DNA of 64,000 bases, taken from positions 3,507,043 to 3,571,042 of the forward strand of contig NZ_CP049801.1 of assembly GCF_011578045.1 (NCBI RefSeq). Direction: 5' to 3'. This DNA is from Acinetobacter shaoyimingii (GTDB taxonomy: Bacteria > Pseudomonadota > Gammaproteobacteria > Pseudomonadales > Moraxellaceae). Under the pieces are notes generated by a model. That model had not been told where the DNA came from. It made no database searches and was given only the letters and a program-made list of their open reading frames with translations. Below are positions 8,380-17,787 of the stretch, one piece after another (position 1 is the first letter of the stretch; each line of letters opens with the position of its first letter). The translations under genes were made by a program, and so were the position numbers.

Positions 8380-9078
8380 TCATGGATTTATTGGTAATAA
8401 GGACTTATCATATGGATTATGTAAAAAATCTCTTAAAATTCTCTCTACATACCCAGATAATCTTACACTTTGAATATGGTGATTTCTTTTAGGATTAACA
8501 TTTTGTAGCCATCCAGCATCAAACCACATTTCTATTAATTCAGCTTGTTGTTCCATATTAAATTCATTAAATTTTTTTTCTTTATCTTTTCCCAAAATAT
8601 CAGTTACATACCCCTTTAACTTATTAGTTTTTAAATCATTAGAATAAGCTTCTGAAGAATAATCAAGTTTACAACCATGTTTAATGCCATGCAGCCAGTT
8701 TGCTAAGCCTTGCTGATACTGCCAGACATGTGTCATCTCATGTATAAAAAAACATTTTGATTCTCCCGATACTTTAGATTTACTAAAGTCTTGGACATTA
8801 TCATATTCACTTACTGGAAAAAATATTTCCCCATTAGGGGTAATTGCAAATTCCGATTCAAAACCCAAGATTCCTCTGTGTAGTAATACTTTAGAATAAT
8901 CTATCGAATCTTTAAAAATTTGTTGGCACATTTGAATCTCACCTGCCGTTAAATTTCTTCTTGTCTGAATTTTAAGCTCTGTAGTTGGAGGTATCTTCGT
9001 ATTTTTAATTTTACCAAGTTTGGCTTCAGCATTAGCTAAAATAATTTTAGCAGCTGCCTTTGTATTATTATTATCCAT
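8380..9078 (-). CDS. HExxH metallopeptidase, probable T6SS effector
   Basis: A 232-aa protein with a zinc-protease motif HEMTHVWQ (His113, Glu114, His117), preceded by the block TPNGEIFFP. This organisation matches proteins annotated 'vgr-related protein' in proteobacteria. No signal peptide is visible, as expected for cargo delivered by T6SS. The start was set at ATG 9078 (MDNNNTK): GAGGAA lies 8 bp upstream, and the ATGGATAA overlaps the stop of the PAAR extension frame by 8 bp. The longer reading frame adds 18 unlikely residues. The gene sits between a PAAR gene and immunity-like genes. The substrate is unknown; peptidoglycan or periplasmic protein are possibilities. Effector status is inferred. 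Confidence 0.8.
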   Translation of the reverse strand: MDNNNTKAAAKIILANAEAKLGKIKNTKIPPTTELKIQTRRNLTAGEIQMCQQIFKDSIDYSKVLLHRGILGFESEFAITPNGEIFFPVSEYDNVQDFSKSKVSGESKCFFIHEMTHVWQYQQGLANWLHGIKHGCKLDYSSEAYSNDLKTNKLKGYVTDILGKDKEKKFNEFNMEQQAELIEMWFDAGWLQNVNPKRNHHIQSVRLSGYVERILRDFLHNPYDKSLLPINP

Positions 9079-9298
9079 GTCTATGTTCCTCACATGTAAT
9101 ATTAATCTTAATATCAAATGCTGAATCATCAATTATAAGTTCAGTAAATCCATTTTTATCCGTAGTGCCATGCATGATTTCACCATTTTTCGTAATCTCA
9201 TAGCAAATATTTGAAAGCGGTTCATTTGTTAATTCATCTTTTAACAAAAACCTATGACCATATTGTTCGTTGTTAAGTTCATTTACAAAATTATTGTT
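9071..9298 (-). pseudogene. Transthyretin-like PAAR C-terminal extension, cut off by an in-frame stop
   Basis: After the PAAR stop (TAA at 9301-9299) the same frame stays open for 75 codons to a second TAA at 9073-9071. The translation has coding character: FLLKDELTNEPLSNICYEI, then NGEIMHGTTDKNGFTEL, the pattern of prealbumin-like domains attached to many PAAR and VgrG proteins. No ATG or GTG that could start it lies in its first half; only a poorly placed TTG at 9247 exists. The segment ends in an 8-bp overlap with the metallopeptidase start. Either a nonsense mutation truncated a PAAR-adaptor fusion, or the stop is read through. Confidence 0.7.
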
Positions 9299-9607
9299 TT
9301 ATACATTCTGATTTGTGTTTTTTACTCCGCCATTACTGGGTCCAGTAGCTCCCACAACTAAACTTTGTTTAGGCAACAATTTACAACCACAAGATAAAGA
9401 ATCATTCACTCTTGCAACAGATTTCCCCATAACTTGCATATATGGATCACCAGAGACAATTGTCGCTGTAGTTTGATGTTTTGGACAGGTTGCTTTATCA
9501 CCAATACATGCTACAGCTATACCTTCAATTAAAAAGCTACTATTACCTGTAATAACATTACCTCCACCTATTGTGGGGCAACCAATTGTAATATATGGAA
9601 TTGCCAT
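9299..9607 (-). CDS. PAAR-domain T6SS spike-tip protein
   Basis: A 102-aa PAAR-repeat protein that would cap the VgrG spike and recruit cargo. Visible are the glycine-rich opening ITIGCPTIGGGNVITG, an internal ACIGDKATCPKH with Cys/His residues for the metal site, and SLSCGCKLLP with VVGATGPSNGG near the end. The core is complete, but the reading frame continues in frame after the TAA with an adaptor-like domain (see the adjoining pseudogene entry). It follows tagN on the same strand and precedes the probable effector, so it is likely the dedicated carrier of that peptidase. Confidence 0.92.
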   Translation of the reverse strand: MAIPYITIGCPTIGGGNVITGNSSFLIEGIAVACIGDKATCPKHQTTATIVSGDPYMQVMGKSVARVNDSLSCGCKLLPKQSLVVGATGPSNGGVKNTNQNV

Positions 9608-9661
9608 AGCTTTATCCTTCTTATTGTTTTAATTCATTTTTAATATGAATTGAATTTGAAG

Positions 9662-10435
9662 TTATTGCACTTCAAATTCAATACGACGGTTTTTCTTACG
9701 CCCTTCTGGCGTTGCATTGTCTGCAACAGGTTTATCTGCACCAAAGCCTTCTGTGCTTAAACGCGTTGCTGCAATATTTTTCGCAATCAAATATTGTTTC
9801 ACCGCATCAGCACGTTGCTGACTTAATGTTTTGTTTTTATCAGGGTTACCCTGACTGTCCGTATGTCCAATAATCTTGACATTTTTGCCTTGGACTTTAT
9901 TCAGCGCAATGACCATTTCATCTAGAATTTGAATACCTGCAGGCAATAACACAGCACTACCTGATTCAAATTCAATAATTCGGTTTCGAAGTGCATTATC
10001 AATAATCGCTTGCTCTGCATGATTTATAGAAAGTTGTGAGGCAAAACGATAAGGCTGTTGAACCAACGCTTGGAACAAATTAGATGTCGGCTGAATATCT
10101 TCTTGGGTTAAAACTTTACCAGTTAAATCGACTTGAGTTCCACGAACCTTCAACTGACCTTGTCGTACTTTTTTCAAATCAGGGGTAATCAGTTTGGTGA
10201 CTGAGTCACTCCAACCATTCGGTGCAGAAACTGGTCTGACTTGAATTTTATCAATGACTTGATCATCTCCGTAAACCGAACGCATTTTGGCTAAAATGGC
10301 TTGTTTGGTCATCTCATTCGGAACAGCACCATCTACAATAACAGGCTCAGCAAAGCTTGATACAGAAAGACCTAAGCCTAAAACAAAGCTCGATATTTTG
10401 ATCCATTGTAAAAGTTTATTTTTTCTATTCATCAT
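9662..10435 (-). CDS. tagN: T6SS-associated OmpA-family protein (TagN-like)
   Basis: A 257-aa protein with an N-terminal Sec signal (about residues 10-29, ending VSSFAEP), a middle region, and an OmpA C-terminal peptidoglycan-binding domain from about residue 145. That domain carries the motif IIGHTDSQG...QQRADAVKQYL and the closing GRKKNRRIEFEV. It probably anchors the membrane complex to the cell wall. Its start overlaps the tagF stop by one base (TAATG), and a second ATG lies three bases on. Acinetobacter T6SS loci lack TssJ, so this and the other exported accessory proteins may help stabilise TssM in the periplasm; that part is inference. Confidence 0.88.
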   Translation of the reverse strand: MMNRKNKLLQWIKISSFVLGLGLSVSSFAEPVIVDGAVPNEMTKQAILAKMRSVYGDDQVIDKIQVRPVSAPNGWSDSVTKLITPDLKKVRQGQLKVRGTQVDLTGKVLTQEDIQPTSNLFQALVQQPYRFASQLSINHAEQAIIDNALRNRIIEFESGSAVLLPAGIQILDEMVIALNKVQGKNVKIIGHTDSQGNPDKNKTLSQQRADAVKQYLIAKNIAATRLSTEGFGADKPVADNATPEGRKKNRRIEFEVQ

Positions 10436-11394
10436 TATTCTTCTATAAACGTTTGTCTAAACAGTTTCATACCCTGATTTAGACTGAGTTGGCGTTCACA
10501 TAAGCCTTGTTCAAGCGCTGCTAAACCTGCATTTTGCTCAAGATATGGATCAATCCATTGTGCTTGAACCAAAGACACCCAATGATCAGTCGTCATGGTT
10601 TGTGTGAAAATATTACTCAATGCTTCAATGTCTGCACCTTGAAACCCAAATAAAACCACAGGGTTTTCTGCATGCAAAATACCAATTAAAAGTTCTGTAT
10701 TGTGCTTCGACAAGAAACGGGCAATTAAACTCACCCAAAAACCTGCGATTTCATAACAATAGCTTGGGTTATTGATGGGAAGTATCAAAATTTTATTGAG
10801 TTTTGATGTGCCATGTTTAAGTACAGGTTGTAGCAATAAACCAAGACCTATCATACTTTGCGCAAGTTCATACACACTCATTTTCATCAGTTGTGCAAAA
10901 GTATGCATAGTATGGTTTTCAAAGAAATCCCGTGTCTCTAAAGCATCTAAAATTTGAATTTCACCACTTAGCTTAGACAGTTTATCCAACAAAAGATCTG
11001 GGTCTGTAATACTTCGAATGACACGATTTTTCTGAAATAAATCAATTAATACCGGTTTATACGTATAAGGTGCATGCAATAAATTTTGAAATGGCTGTTC
11101 AACTTCAATCAAATGACTGAGCACCATTGGAAATTGGCGACCTGAACTGTCTTCACTGGTAATTAAATTCGCAGCGAGGAACATGTTTTCTTTTGGATTG
11201 GCAATGAAGAAATCGAGTGAAGCCAATGAATGATAAGTCTGATCAAAATCAGGATCATTCATAGCATGCTCTAAAGCTTCAGTAATCCATTGATCCAACA
11301 GTTGAATCAATGAATTTTGACCTTTGGTTTTCAAAAAGTCGCCACGGGCAGGGCTTTTCCCATAGTATAACGGTGTTGTTTTTAAAACTTGCAT
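10435..11394 (-). CDS. tagF: T6SS-associated protein TagF
   Basis: Cytoplasmic TagF-family protein of 319 aa. The diagnostic N-terminus [14 protein letters not shown] lies at about residues 8-21, followed by the family's ~140-residue domain ([17 protein letters not shown]). In Pseudomonas aeruginosa TagF is a post-translational repressor of T6SS assembly linked to the PpkA/PppA/Fha pathway. No kinase, phosphatase or Fha gene is seen in this window, so here it may act through another route. It lies between tssM (46 bp upstream) and tagN (1-bp overlap). Confidence 0.92.
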   Translation of the reverse strand: MQVLKTTPLYYGKSPARGDFLKTKGQNSLIQLLDQWITEALEHAMNDPDFDQTYHSLASLDFFIANPKENMFLAANLITSEDSSGRQFPMVLSHLIEVEQPFQNLLHAPYTYKPVLIDLFQKNRVIRSITDPDLLLDKLSKLSGEIQILDALETRDFFENHTMHTFAQLMKMSVYELAQSMIGLGLLLQPVLKHGTSKLNKILILPINNPSYCYEIAGFWVSLIARFLSKHNTELLIGILHAENPVVLFGFQGADIEALSNIFTQTMTTDHWVSLVQAQWIDPYLEQNAGLAALEQGLCERQLSLNQGMKLFRQTFIEE

Positions 11395-11440
11395 CGTTGC
11401 ACTCCCTGCACATACGTAAATAAGTTAAGACTGCGACAGA

Positions 11441-14400
11441 TCATGGTGTAGTTCCTCCTGTCGCTTGCTGTAATGCACCTTGAGCCGTTGTATTGGTCGC
11501 TGGCGCTGCAGAAGCAGGCGCTTGTTGAGCTGAAACGACACGTACAGTCGGTTTATTGGTTGTGACCTTATCGACTAACTGTAGACCTTCATATCCACGA
11601 CCTGAACCCACATTTGCCCCACCTGCCGAATTCGAATTACCACTGATTAAACGGAAATTGACTTTTACGGCTAATGACGGTTGCTGACTACTTGCCCATG
11701 TCATTTCAACCACACCATTGGTTTCACGGCGCTGTGAATTATCAATAAGTCGGTTAATTCCATACTCACCTGGTGCTTCAAAGATGGTATGGGTTTTTCC
11801 TTCCAAGTCGACAGCAGTAATACGTGCACCTGGTACCGCCCCTGCATTCGGCCAAACGAAATTCACCCATTGTTGAATGCCATTTTCATAGGTCATACGC
11901 TGCCCATCGATATCGATGGTATATGACAACAATTGTGGATTCTGCAATGGATAGAACTGGAAGTTAGATTGATTAGCAGCTGCTGGTGCTGGTGTACCTG
12001 AAGATAAGCCACCCGTTGCAACCCCATTGGCAGGCGCAACATAACGTTGGAAATTGCTAACGAATTGCGGATTTAAACTAATTCCTTGATCCTTCCAAGT
12101 CTTAGACGTCAAAGTATAACCACGACGAATCACAAGTGGGTCTAAGGTCTCTTTCACAAAGTTAGCAATACTGCCTGTTTCACCAAAGATCTGCGCAATT
12201 TCACTGCCAGTAGCCTGAATGGTTGCCGAACTATTAAACGGTACTTTCTGACTTAAATTTTGAGTAAACGGTTGATACGCCTGCATCACCCAAAGTTTGT
12301 TAATTTCATCTTGTGCTGGCGGAATTAAACTTTCAAACGCTTGCGTCAATGGACTCACAAGTAAGCGTTGAATCAATTTATTGTCCATATCATTCAGCCC
12401 TACAGACAATTTTTCATCCACCAACTTTTGTGTGGTATTAAATACAGAGTTTTGATCACTAATCGTTTGCTTAACCAAAGCCATTGCACTTGGACCAATA
12501 TCACCCGCATTACGTAAATCACTATACTTACTGCGGACTTGAGACATACTCTCTAAGTACTCATCAAGCAATGATTTGTTTTGCTGATCATCACGTTTAC
12601 GTACAAATTGATAGAACACTTTGAACTCTTGCGAAATTGGACCTTGTGCCTGCGTTGCAGCACGCTGAATTTCACTGGCATTGTCTTGTCTTAATACTTT
12701 GCGTTTAAACCATGCAATAAAACCAGTTTTAGGTGCAGCCAATTCAGCCTGAACCACTGGGTTATCCCAGCTGGTTTCTTTGGCAGTGCGTTCCATAAGC
12801 GTGCGAATTGGTGAATTTTGCGGTTCCCCTAGCACATCAATTGATTTCATTTGCTGAGCAAAATCAGGTTGTTTTGCATAGTAAATGCCGTTCAGGAATT
12901 TCTTCCATTCTGCAATATATTCTTTCTTATACAGATCAGTTAATTGTTTACGAATTTGATCAGGACTACCACTAAAAGTTAAGTCATCTGACTGGTTACT
13001 GTTGAGTACCCAGTCGCGAGAATCTGTTGGGCTATTTGCCGCCTCATCAATCGCTTTTTCAACATAGTCTTTCCAAGCTTTTTCAGTAAACACGCCTGGC
13101 AGTGCATAGGATCCAAGTACAATTGAACGATTCGCTTCACCCACAATTTGCGCAGTGGTGACAGCTGGGAAACGTACTGCTGCCCGCATTTTAATTTCGT
13201 TATACACACGATCACGCGCAGGCATACCTTTCATAACAGCCAATAATACTTGACGGCTTTGATCGACCAACTGCGTATCTGCAGAAACTGCAGGGAACTT
13301 TTCATCATTAGCCAATGTCATGGCATAAGACAAAACTTGTTCTGCTTTTTGGATCATTTCACCACGTGGCATTTGACCACGATTCGACTCTAACCATGAG
13401 CGCCAGAAACGAGTGACCTGATCACTTAAATGTCCAGCTTCCATATATTGCTTTGGATTGCTCATCATCAAGTAAGCTTTTAAAGCATTGTAAGCATCTT
13501 GCGGATTGGTATCTGAAGGTTCAAGATATTCTTGTGTTTTTGGTGCTGCAACTTGCTGAATTTGAACATTGACATGATTGGCTTTTAAAGTGGCTTCATT
13601 GGCTTTCACACGCTGTAAGAACTGTGCAATGTTTTGCTGTGTTGGTTCCAATACAATTTGCTCAACACCTTTTAAATATTCAGTTTTGAGCTTATCGCGT
13701 AATACATCACCTTGATATAAGCCAAAGCCAAATTTCATAGGACGCTTTTCTTCAAAGCTATCGAGCTGTTGTAAGCGCTGTTGTAAAACCAATAAGGCAT
13801 CCAACTGAGTTGACAACTCTTGACCTGAAGTTTGCTCCATTTGCACAACTTTATTTAAATCTGCTTGAACATCGGCAATAAGTTGTTGGTTATTACGATA
13901 TGACCAAACCCATAGTCCTAAAATCACAGATACCCCTAAAAGTGCTGCAATAAAACTCAAATATCGCTGACGCTTTTTCGAGGTATTAATATGTTGTTTA
14001 ACCAGGTTCTTATCTTTCAAAATGACATTTGAAAATAGACCTTTGAGGAAGTAACCATGGTTTTGTGAGACTGAATTTTTAGGAATACCATGTTCACTAT
14101 TTGGAATCTTATTCAGTCGGAATTCCTGTGCAATCTGCTCAGTCATCGGACTTTCAATCGTTCCTTCCTGTAGCGCACTGGTAAAATAAAAACCACGGAA
14201 CACCGGTTTAAACTGGAACGGATTCTCTTCAAATAAAGTACCAATAAATGTCTTTAATGCTGGTTTTAAACTTTTAAATTCCAGCGGAAAGGTCATCACA
14301 CTAGGCGAAATATTTTGCGCATGTCGGCGACTTAAGTGCGTAGTACTGACGCTTTTTAAACCGTCGTATAAAATATTGTAATGCTGCTCGAAAAGATCAG

Positions 14401-15292
14401 CTGCATTTTCAGAAGAATCAGGTTTATAAGGCAGTGTTGCCCCCCAAACTTGGTCGAATTCTTCTTGTTCATAACAATCAAAGAATTCTGTAAAGCCTGC
14501 GATCAAATCCATTTTTGAAAAGACCAAATACACAGGTGCAAAGATTTCTAAACGTTCAGTTAAGTCCTGAATACGTGCACGTAAATTTTTGGCTAACTTT
14601 AATGAACGCTCAGGACTTTGGCTGACCAGTTCAGCAATACTGACCGTCACGATCAAACCATTAATCGGTGCTTTTGAACGGTTTTTCTTGAGTAAATTTA
14701 AGAAACCAATCCACTCTGAGTGATCCTCTGAATAAACGGAATAACGACCTGCAGTATCTAACAACACCCCTTCTGTTGAAAAAAACCAATCACAGTTTCG
14801 TGTACCACTTAAACCTGAAGACACCACTTTTTGGTGCTTTTCTTCAAATGGAAATTTTAGACCTGAATTATAAATCGCTGAACTTTTACCTGCGGCTGGG
14901 TTACCAATCACCATATACCATGGCAACTCATACAATGCGGCATTGCCTTTTTTATCGCCCAGCTTAGACTTACGAATCAATTGGATTGATTCTTTCATTT
15001 GCTGATTTACAAGCTGAAGTTCTTCTTTGTCTTTTTGTTTACCGTATTCTGCTTCAGTATCTTTACCAATCGCCTCAGCAAGCTCTTCCCCTTGTTGAGC
15101 ATGACGTTTGCGTTGAATAAACCAGTAGATACCATAGCCAATAAGACCTAACACATATGCTGCTGCCAAAGGCCAGAAATACTGTCTTGGAATTGTGTTA
15201 TAAGCAGAGACCAACGCGACAAAAAGCGATAAGGCAATGATCGCTTTTGGGTTGGTAACGTACTGCCACACGTAGCCTAATATTGTATACAT
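11441..15292 (-). CDS. tssM: T6SS membrane-complex protein TssM (IcmF)
   Basis: Inner-membrane protein of 1283 aa that spans the periplasm in the T6SS trans-envelope complex with TssL. Two N-terminal transmembrane segments lie at about residues 15-60 and a third near residues 445-465. The cytoplasmic loop between them carries a Walker A motif GNPAAGKSS at 130-138 and a GTPase-like domain (VFSKMDLIAGF). The long C-terminal periplasmic region holds the IcmF/DUF1215 part and ends in a low-complexity Ala/Thr/Gln tail. The Walker motif looks intact. It lies between the asaB-position gene and tagF. Confidence 0.97.
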   Translation of the reverse strand: MYTILGYVWQYVTNPKAIIALSLFVALVSAYNTIPRQYFWPLAAAYVLGLIGYGIYWFIQRKRHAQQGEELAEAIGKDTEAEYGKQKDKEELQLVNQQMKESIQLIRKSKLGDKKGNAALYELPWYMVIGNPAAGKSSAIYNSGLKFPFEEKHQKVVSSGLSGTRNCDWFFSTEGVLLDTAGRYSVYSEDHSEWIGFLNLLKKNRSKAPINGLIVTVSIAELVSQSPERSLKLAKNLRARIQDLTERLEIFAPVYLVFSKMDLIAGFTEFFDCYEQEEFDQVWGATLPYKPDSSENAADLFEQHYNILYDGLKSVSTTHLSRRHAQNISPSVMTFPLEFKSLKPALKTFIGTLFEENPFQFKPVFRGFYFTSALQEGTIESPMTEQIAQEFRLNKIPNSEHGIPKNSVSQNHGYFLKGLFSNVILKDKNLVKQHINTSKKRQRYLSFIAALLGVSVILGLWVWSYRNNQQLIADVQADLNKVVQMEQTSGQELSTQLDALLVLQQRLQQLDSFEEKRPMKFGFGLYQGDVLRDKLKTEYLKGVEQIVLEPTQQNIAQFLQRVKANEATLKANHVNVQIQQVAAPKTQEYLEPSDTNPQDAYNALKAYLMMSNPKQYMEAGHLSDQVTRFWRSWLESNRGQMPRGEMIQKAEQVLSYAMTLANDEKFPAVSADTQLVDQSRQVLLAVMKGMPARDRVYNEIKMRAAVRFPAVTTAQIVGEANRSIVLGSYALPGVFTEKAWKDYVEKAIDEAANSPTDSRDWVLNSNQSDDLTFSGSPDQIRKQLTDLYKKEYIAEWKKFLNGIYYAKQPDFAQQMKSIDVLGEPQNSPIRTLMERTAKETSWDNPVVQAELAAPKTGFIAWFKRKVLRQDNASEIQRAATQAQGPISQEFKVFYQFVRKRDDQQNKSLLDEYLESMSQVRSKYSDLRNAGDIGPSAMALVKQTISDQNSVFNTTQKLVDEKLSVGLNDMDNKLIQRLLVSPLTQAFESLIPPAQDEINKLWVMQAYQPFTQNLSQKVPFNSSATIQATGSEIAQIFGETGSIANFVKETLDPLVIRRGYTLTSKTWKDQGISLNPQFVSNFQRYVAPANGVATGGLSSGTPAPAAANQSNFQFYPLQNPQLLSYTIDIDGQRMTYENGIQQWVNFVWPNAGAVPGARITAVDLEGKTHTIFEAPGEYGINRLIDNSQRRETNGVVEMTWASSQQPSLAVKVNFRLISGNSNSAGGANVGSGRGYEGLQLVDKVTTNKPTVRVVSAQQAPASAAPATNTTAQGALQQATGGTTP

Positions 15293-15354
15293 TGTATTCT
15301 CATTTTTTTCATTAAACTTTATAAACGCTTTTGATTTAAACCGTCTTATTCACA

Positions 15355-16791
15355 TTATGCTGATGCTTGTTCTAACACCGTTTCTGGTTCCGAAAATGGT
15401 TGAATAACGCATTGCGTTCGAGGCTGATCACAACTATAAACCAAGGATAAAACCTCATCAGGCGCGTGCATTGCGATCATAAAACCAAAAATTTTCGCTA
15501 AATGTTCAGTTTGACCAACACTCTGTTTTATAAATAAATAATGGTGTTGTTCAATATTGGTTTGTTCAAAATTTTTCTCTAAGCGCTTAATGACCTTAAT
15601 ATCTGCAGGGTCGTCCAATTGGATCACAAATGGGTCCTCATTTTGATATTGCGGTAATTCTTTGCTGTTCAATTGCTCTAAGGTATTGAAAAGTTGATGA
15701 TCATTCAAAGCAATTTTTATTGTTTTTTGTGGTGACAATTGATCAACCTGTAAGGTTGTATTGGCAACAATACAGCTACCAACAAACTCAGCAGGAATAT
15801 ATTGATCTGACATCCACGTCTTTTCATCTACAGTATCTTGATCTATTTCTGAATCAACCGCAATGACCAAACTTATTTGATGATCCATTTTTTGAATGTG
15901 TTCAAGTAAATCAAACCATTTCTTATAAGCTGTTTCTTTACCCCAATAATGAAACTCCACGTGGAACATCTGCGGTAAAATACCGATTTCATTGAAAAAC
16001 TCAGTGAGCTTTTCTAAGGCTAAGCTTTCATCACTGGTATGCAATTGATCTTCCGCCAAGATCAAATGCACATTTAAACGATTTAACTTGCTGACTTGAT
16101 GAACTGTTCTTGGTTGATCATAACTATCATCTACCTGAGCATTAGGATCGATCCAAGCTGGATGCATACGATATTCATGTGCAAGTTGTGTGTCATAAAA
16201 CAATGCAGAATTTTTAAGATGTTGTGAAATCATCCAAAGTGTTTCGGCATGTTGTTGTAACTGATATTTCATGAGTGCTGAAATACGTGCCTGACGCTGA
16301 CTTAAGCCACTTTGATTATCCCATTCATCTGAATCAATATCTGTAATCAAATCATCAAGATCTGCTATTCGATAACTTAAGATTGGTAAACCATATCCAT
16401 TTTGCAATTTTTGGTCTAATTCTGGACTCTGAAAGTTTTTTAACCCTTCCCAAATGGCTTGGTCTTCACCTAGAGCACTATAGCTATGTGCAGAAAACAC
16501 ATTGAGGTTCAACCATCTGATTTCTTCTGGTTTTTCTTCGATGGTCTGTTCGTCTTGCTGATTGTTCTGACGCTCAAGTTCTTTTTGTTTCTTAATTTTA
16601 TTTTCTTGATACCACTGCTTAATAAAGAATGGCATTAACAGCAACAATGAAATTGCAAAGGGAACTAAACCAAAGAATATCAGCATGTCCTGTGTATCAG
16701 GATCATAATTAATATCGCGCCAATATAAGACAACAATGGTCGAGACAAGGACCAATACTGTAATGAATACACCCAATATAATTTTTATCAT
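15355..16791 (-). CDS. T6SS-locus membrane protein between tssG and tssM (asaB position)
   Basis: A 478-aa protein with no fold I recognise with certainty. Two transmembrane segments at the N-terminus (about residues 5-25 and 38-58) are followed by a charged Gln/Glu/Lys stretch (KKQKELERQNNQQDEQ) and a ~400-residue soluble domain that is probably cytoplasmic. The tight spacing (3 bp after tssG) places it in the structural operon. An accessory gene is found at this place in Acinetobacter T6SS loci; I recall the name asaB but cannot verify it. Part of the fold (RLNVHLILAEDQ, SLVIAVDSEID) is reminiscent of a pseudo-enzyme domain; no catalytic motif is evident. Confidence 0.75.
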   Translation of the reverse strand: MIKIILGVFITVLVLVSTIVVLYWRDINYDPDTQDMLIFFGLVPFAISLLLLMPFFIKQWYQENKIKKQKELERQNNQQDEQTIEEKPEEIRWLNLNVFSAHSYSALGEDQAIWEGLKNFQSPELDQKLQNGYGLPILSYRIADLDDLITDIDSDEWDNQSGLSQRQARISALMKYQLQQHAETLWMISQHLKNSALFYDTQLAHEYRMHPAWIDPNAQVDDSYDQPRTVHQVSKLNRLNVHLILAEDQLHTSDESLALEKLTEFFNEIGILPQMFHVEFHYWGKETAYKKWFDLLEHIQKMDHQISLVIAVDSEIDQDTVDEKTWMSDQYIPAEFVGSCIVANTTLQVDQLSPQKTIKIALNDHQLFNTLEQLNSKELPQYQNEDPFVIQLDDPADIKVIKRLEKNFEQTNIEQHHYLFIKQSVGQTEHLAKIFGFMIAMHAPDEVLSLVYSCDQPRTQCVIQPFSEPETVLEQASA

Positions 16792-16794
16792 TAT

Positions 16795-17787
16795 TTATGC
16801 CACCCCTATTAACGCATAGCGAGTTTCGCGGTTATGATCTGGTGCATCTGGCTGCAGAAAAGCACCCTGACTGAGTCCCATAGACTGCTTCGAAGTTAAA
16901 CAAATCGGTTTCACTTCTTGCTTATCTAAAATGAGTCGCAAATCGACTAAAAGTGTTGGACTGCACCAACTTTTTAAAATGTTTTTTAACTTTATACTCA
17001 GTTGTTGATTGGGTAAAAATTGTAAATAAGTTTCACGATTTAAAGGGCCTATTTGGATTTCAATTTTGCCATCAATTTGTTTAATCGTATCGCCACAGAA
17101 TGTATTGATCCCTAGTAAACTGGGTTGATTCCCGCCAAGTTTGGTTTTTTGATCTTCCCCAAGTTTAAATTTTTCTTCAATAAATTCTTCAACAGCTATA
17201 TCTTGCTTAAATACACAGCTCAACATCGTTTTCAGTGCGTGTGCTGTATTGTTTTGTCCCTGCATTAAACCGGCAAATTCAGCAAAATAATCATCCAACT
17301 CTCTTTGCTGATGTTGTTCACTCACATAGCCATTTAAAGCATGCAAAATTTTGAGGTAGTCGTTTTCTTTTTCAACTTCATAACGAATAGGTAAATGATA
17401 AGTAATACATGAATCTACATATTGTGCAGTCAATTTATGATTAAACAATCCTAAAAACTTAACCACTTCTGCACGCAAACGACGAGGAGCTTGTTTCACC
17501 TTATTGGTATAGCTATATGGCAGCGCCCCTTGCATGCCTGTAAGTCCTACCACCAAATTGGTTAAATGGACTTTATCTTCTTCAATTTCGAGTGATTCAA
17601 CTTCAGTTTTAGGAAAGTTCAGCTCAAGAGAAGATTCAAACCTAAAATCATCTGCCCAATATTTTAAATTTTTTTGATACGGCGTGTGACGGAGCAATCG
17701 TGTTGTTTGCACCAAATCAAAATCTGTAGGGACTTTAAAAAGCTCATCAATTACAGAAGCTTCTTGCCACCAACGTTCTGAACGCAT
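16795..17787 (-). CDS. tssG: T6SS baseplate protein TssG
   Basis: Baseplate wedge component (330 aa) that forms the TssK-TssF-TssG complex. The VasB/ImpH-type signatures are visible: PTDFDLVQTTRLL near residue 20, FLGLFNHKLTAQYVDS near 110, and LGINTFCGDTI with IGPLNRETYLQFLP near 230-260. The start MRSERWW overlaps the tssF 3' end by 37 bp, which indicates translational coupling. It is followed 3 bp later by the asaB-position gene. Confidence 0.95.
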   Translation of the reverse strand: MRSERWWQEASVIDELFKVPTDFDLVQTTRLLRHTPYQKNLKYWADDFRFESSLELNFPKTEVESLEIEEDKVHLTNLVVGLTGMQGALPYSYTNKVKQAPRRLRAEVVKFLGLFNHKLTAQYVDSCITYHLPIRYEVEKENDYLKILHALNGYVSEQHQQRELDDYFAEFAGLMQGQNNTAHALKTMLSCVFKQDIAVEEFIEEKFKLGEDQKTKLGGNQPSLLGINTFCGDTIKQIDGKIEIQIGPLNRETYLQFLPNQQLSIKLKNILKSWCSPTLLVDLRLILDKQEVKPICLTSKQSMGLSQGAFLQPDAPDHNRETRYALIGVA

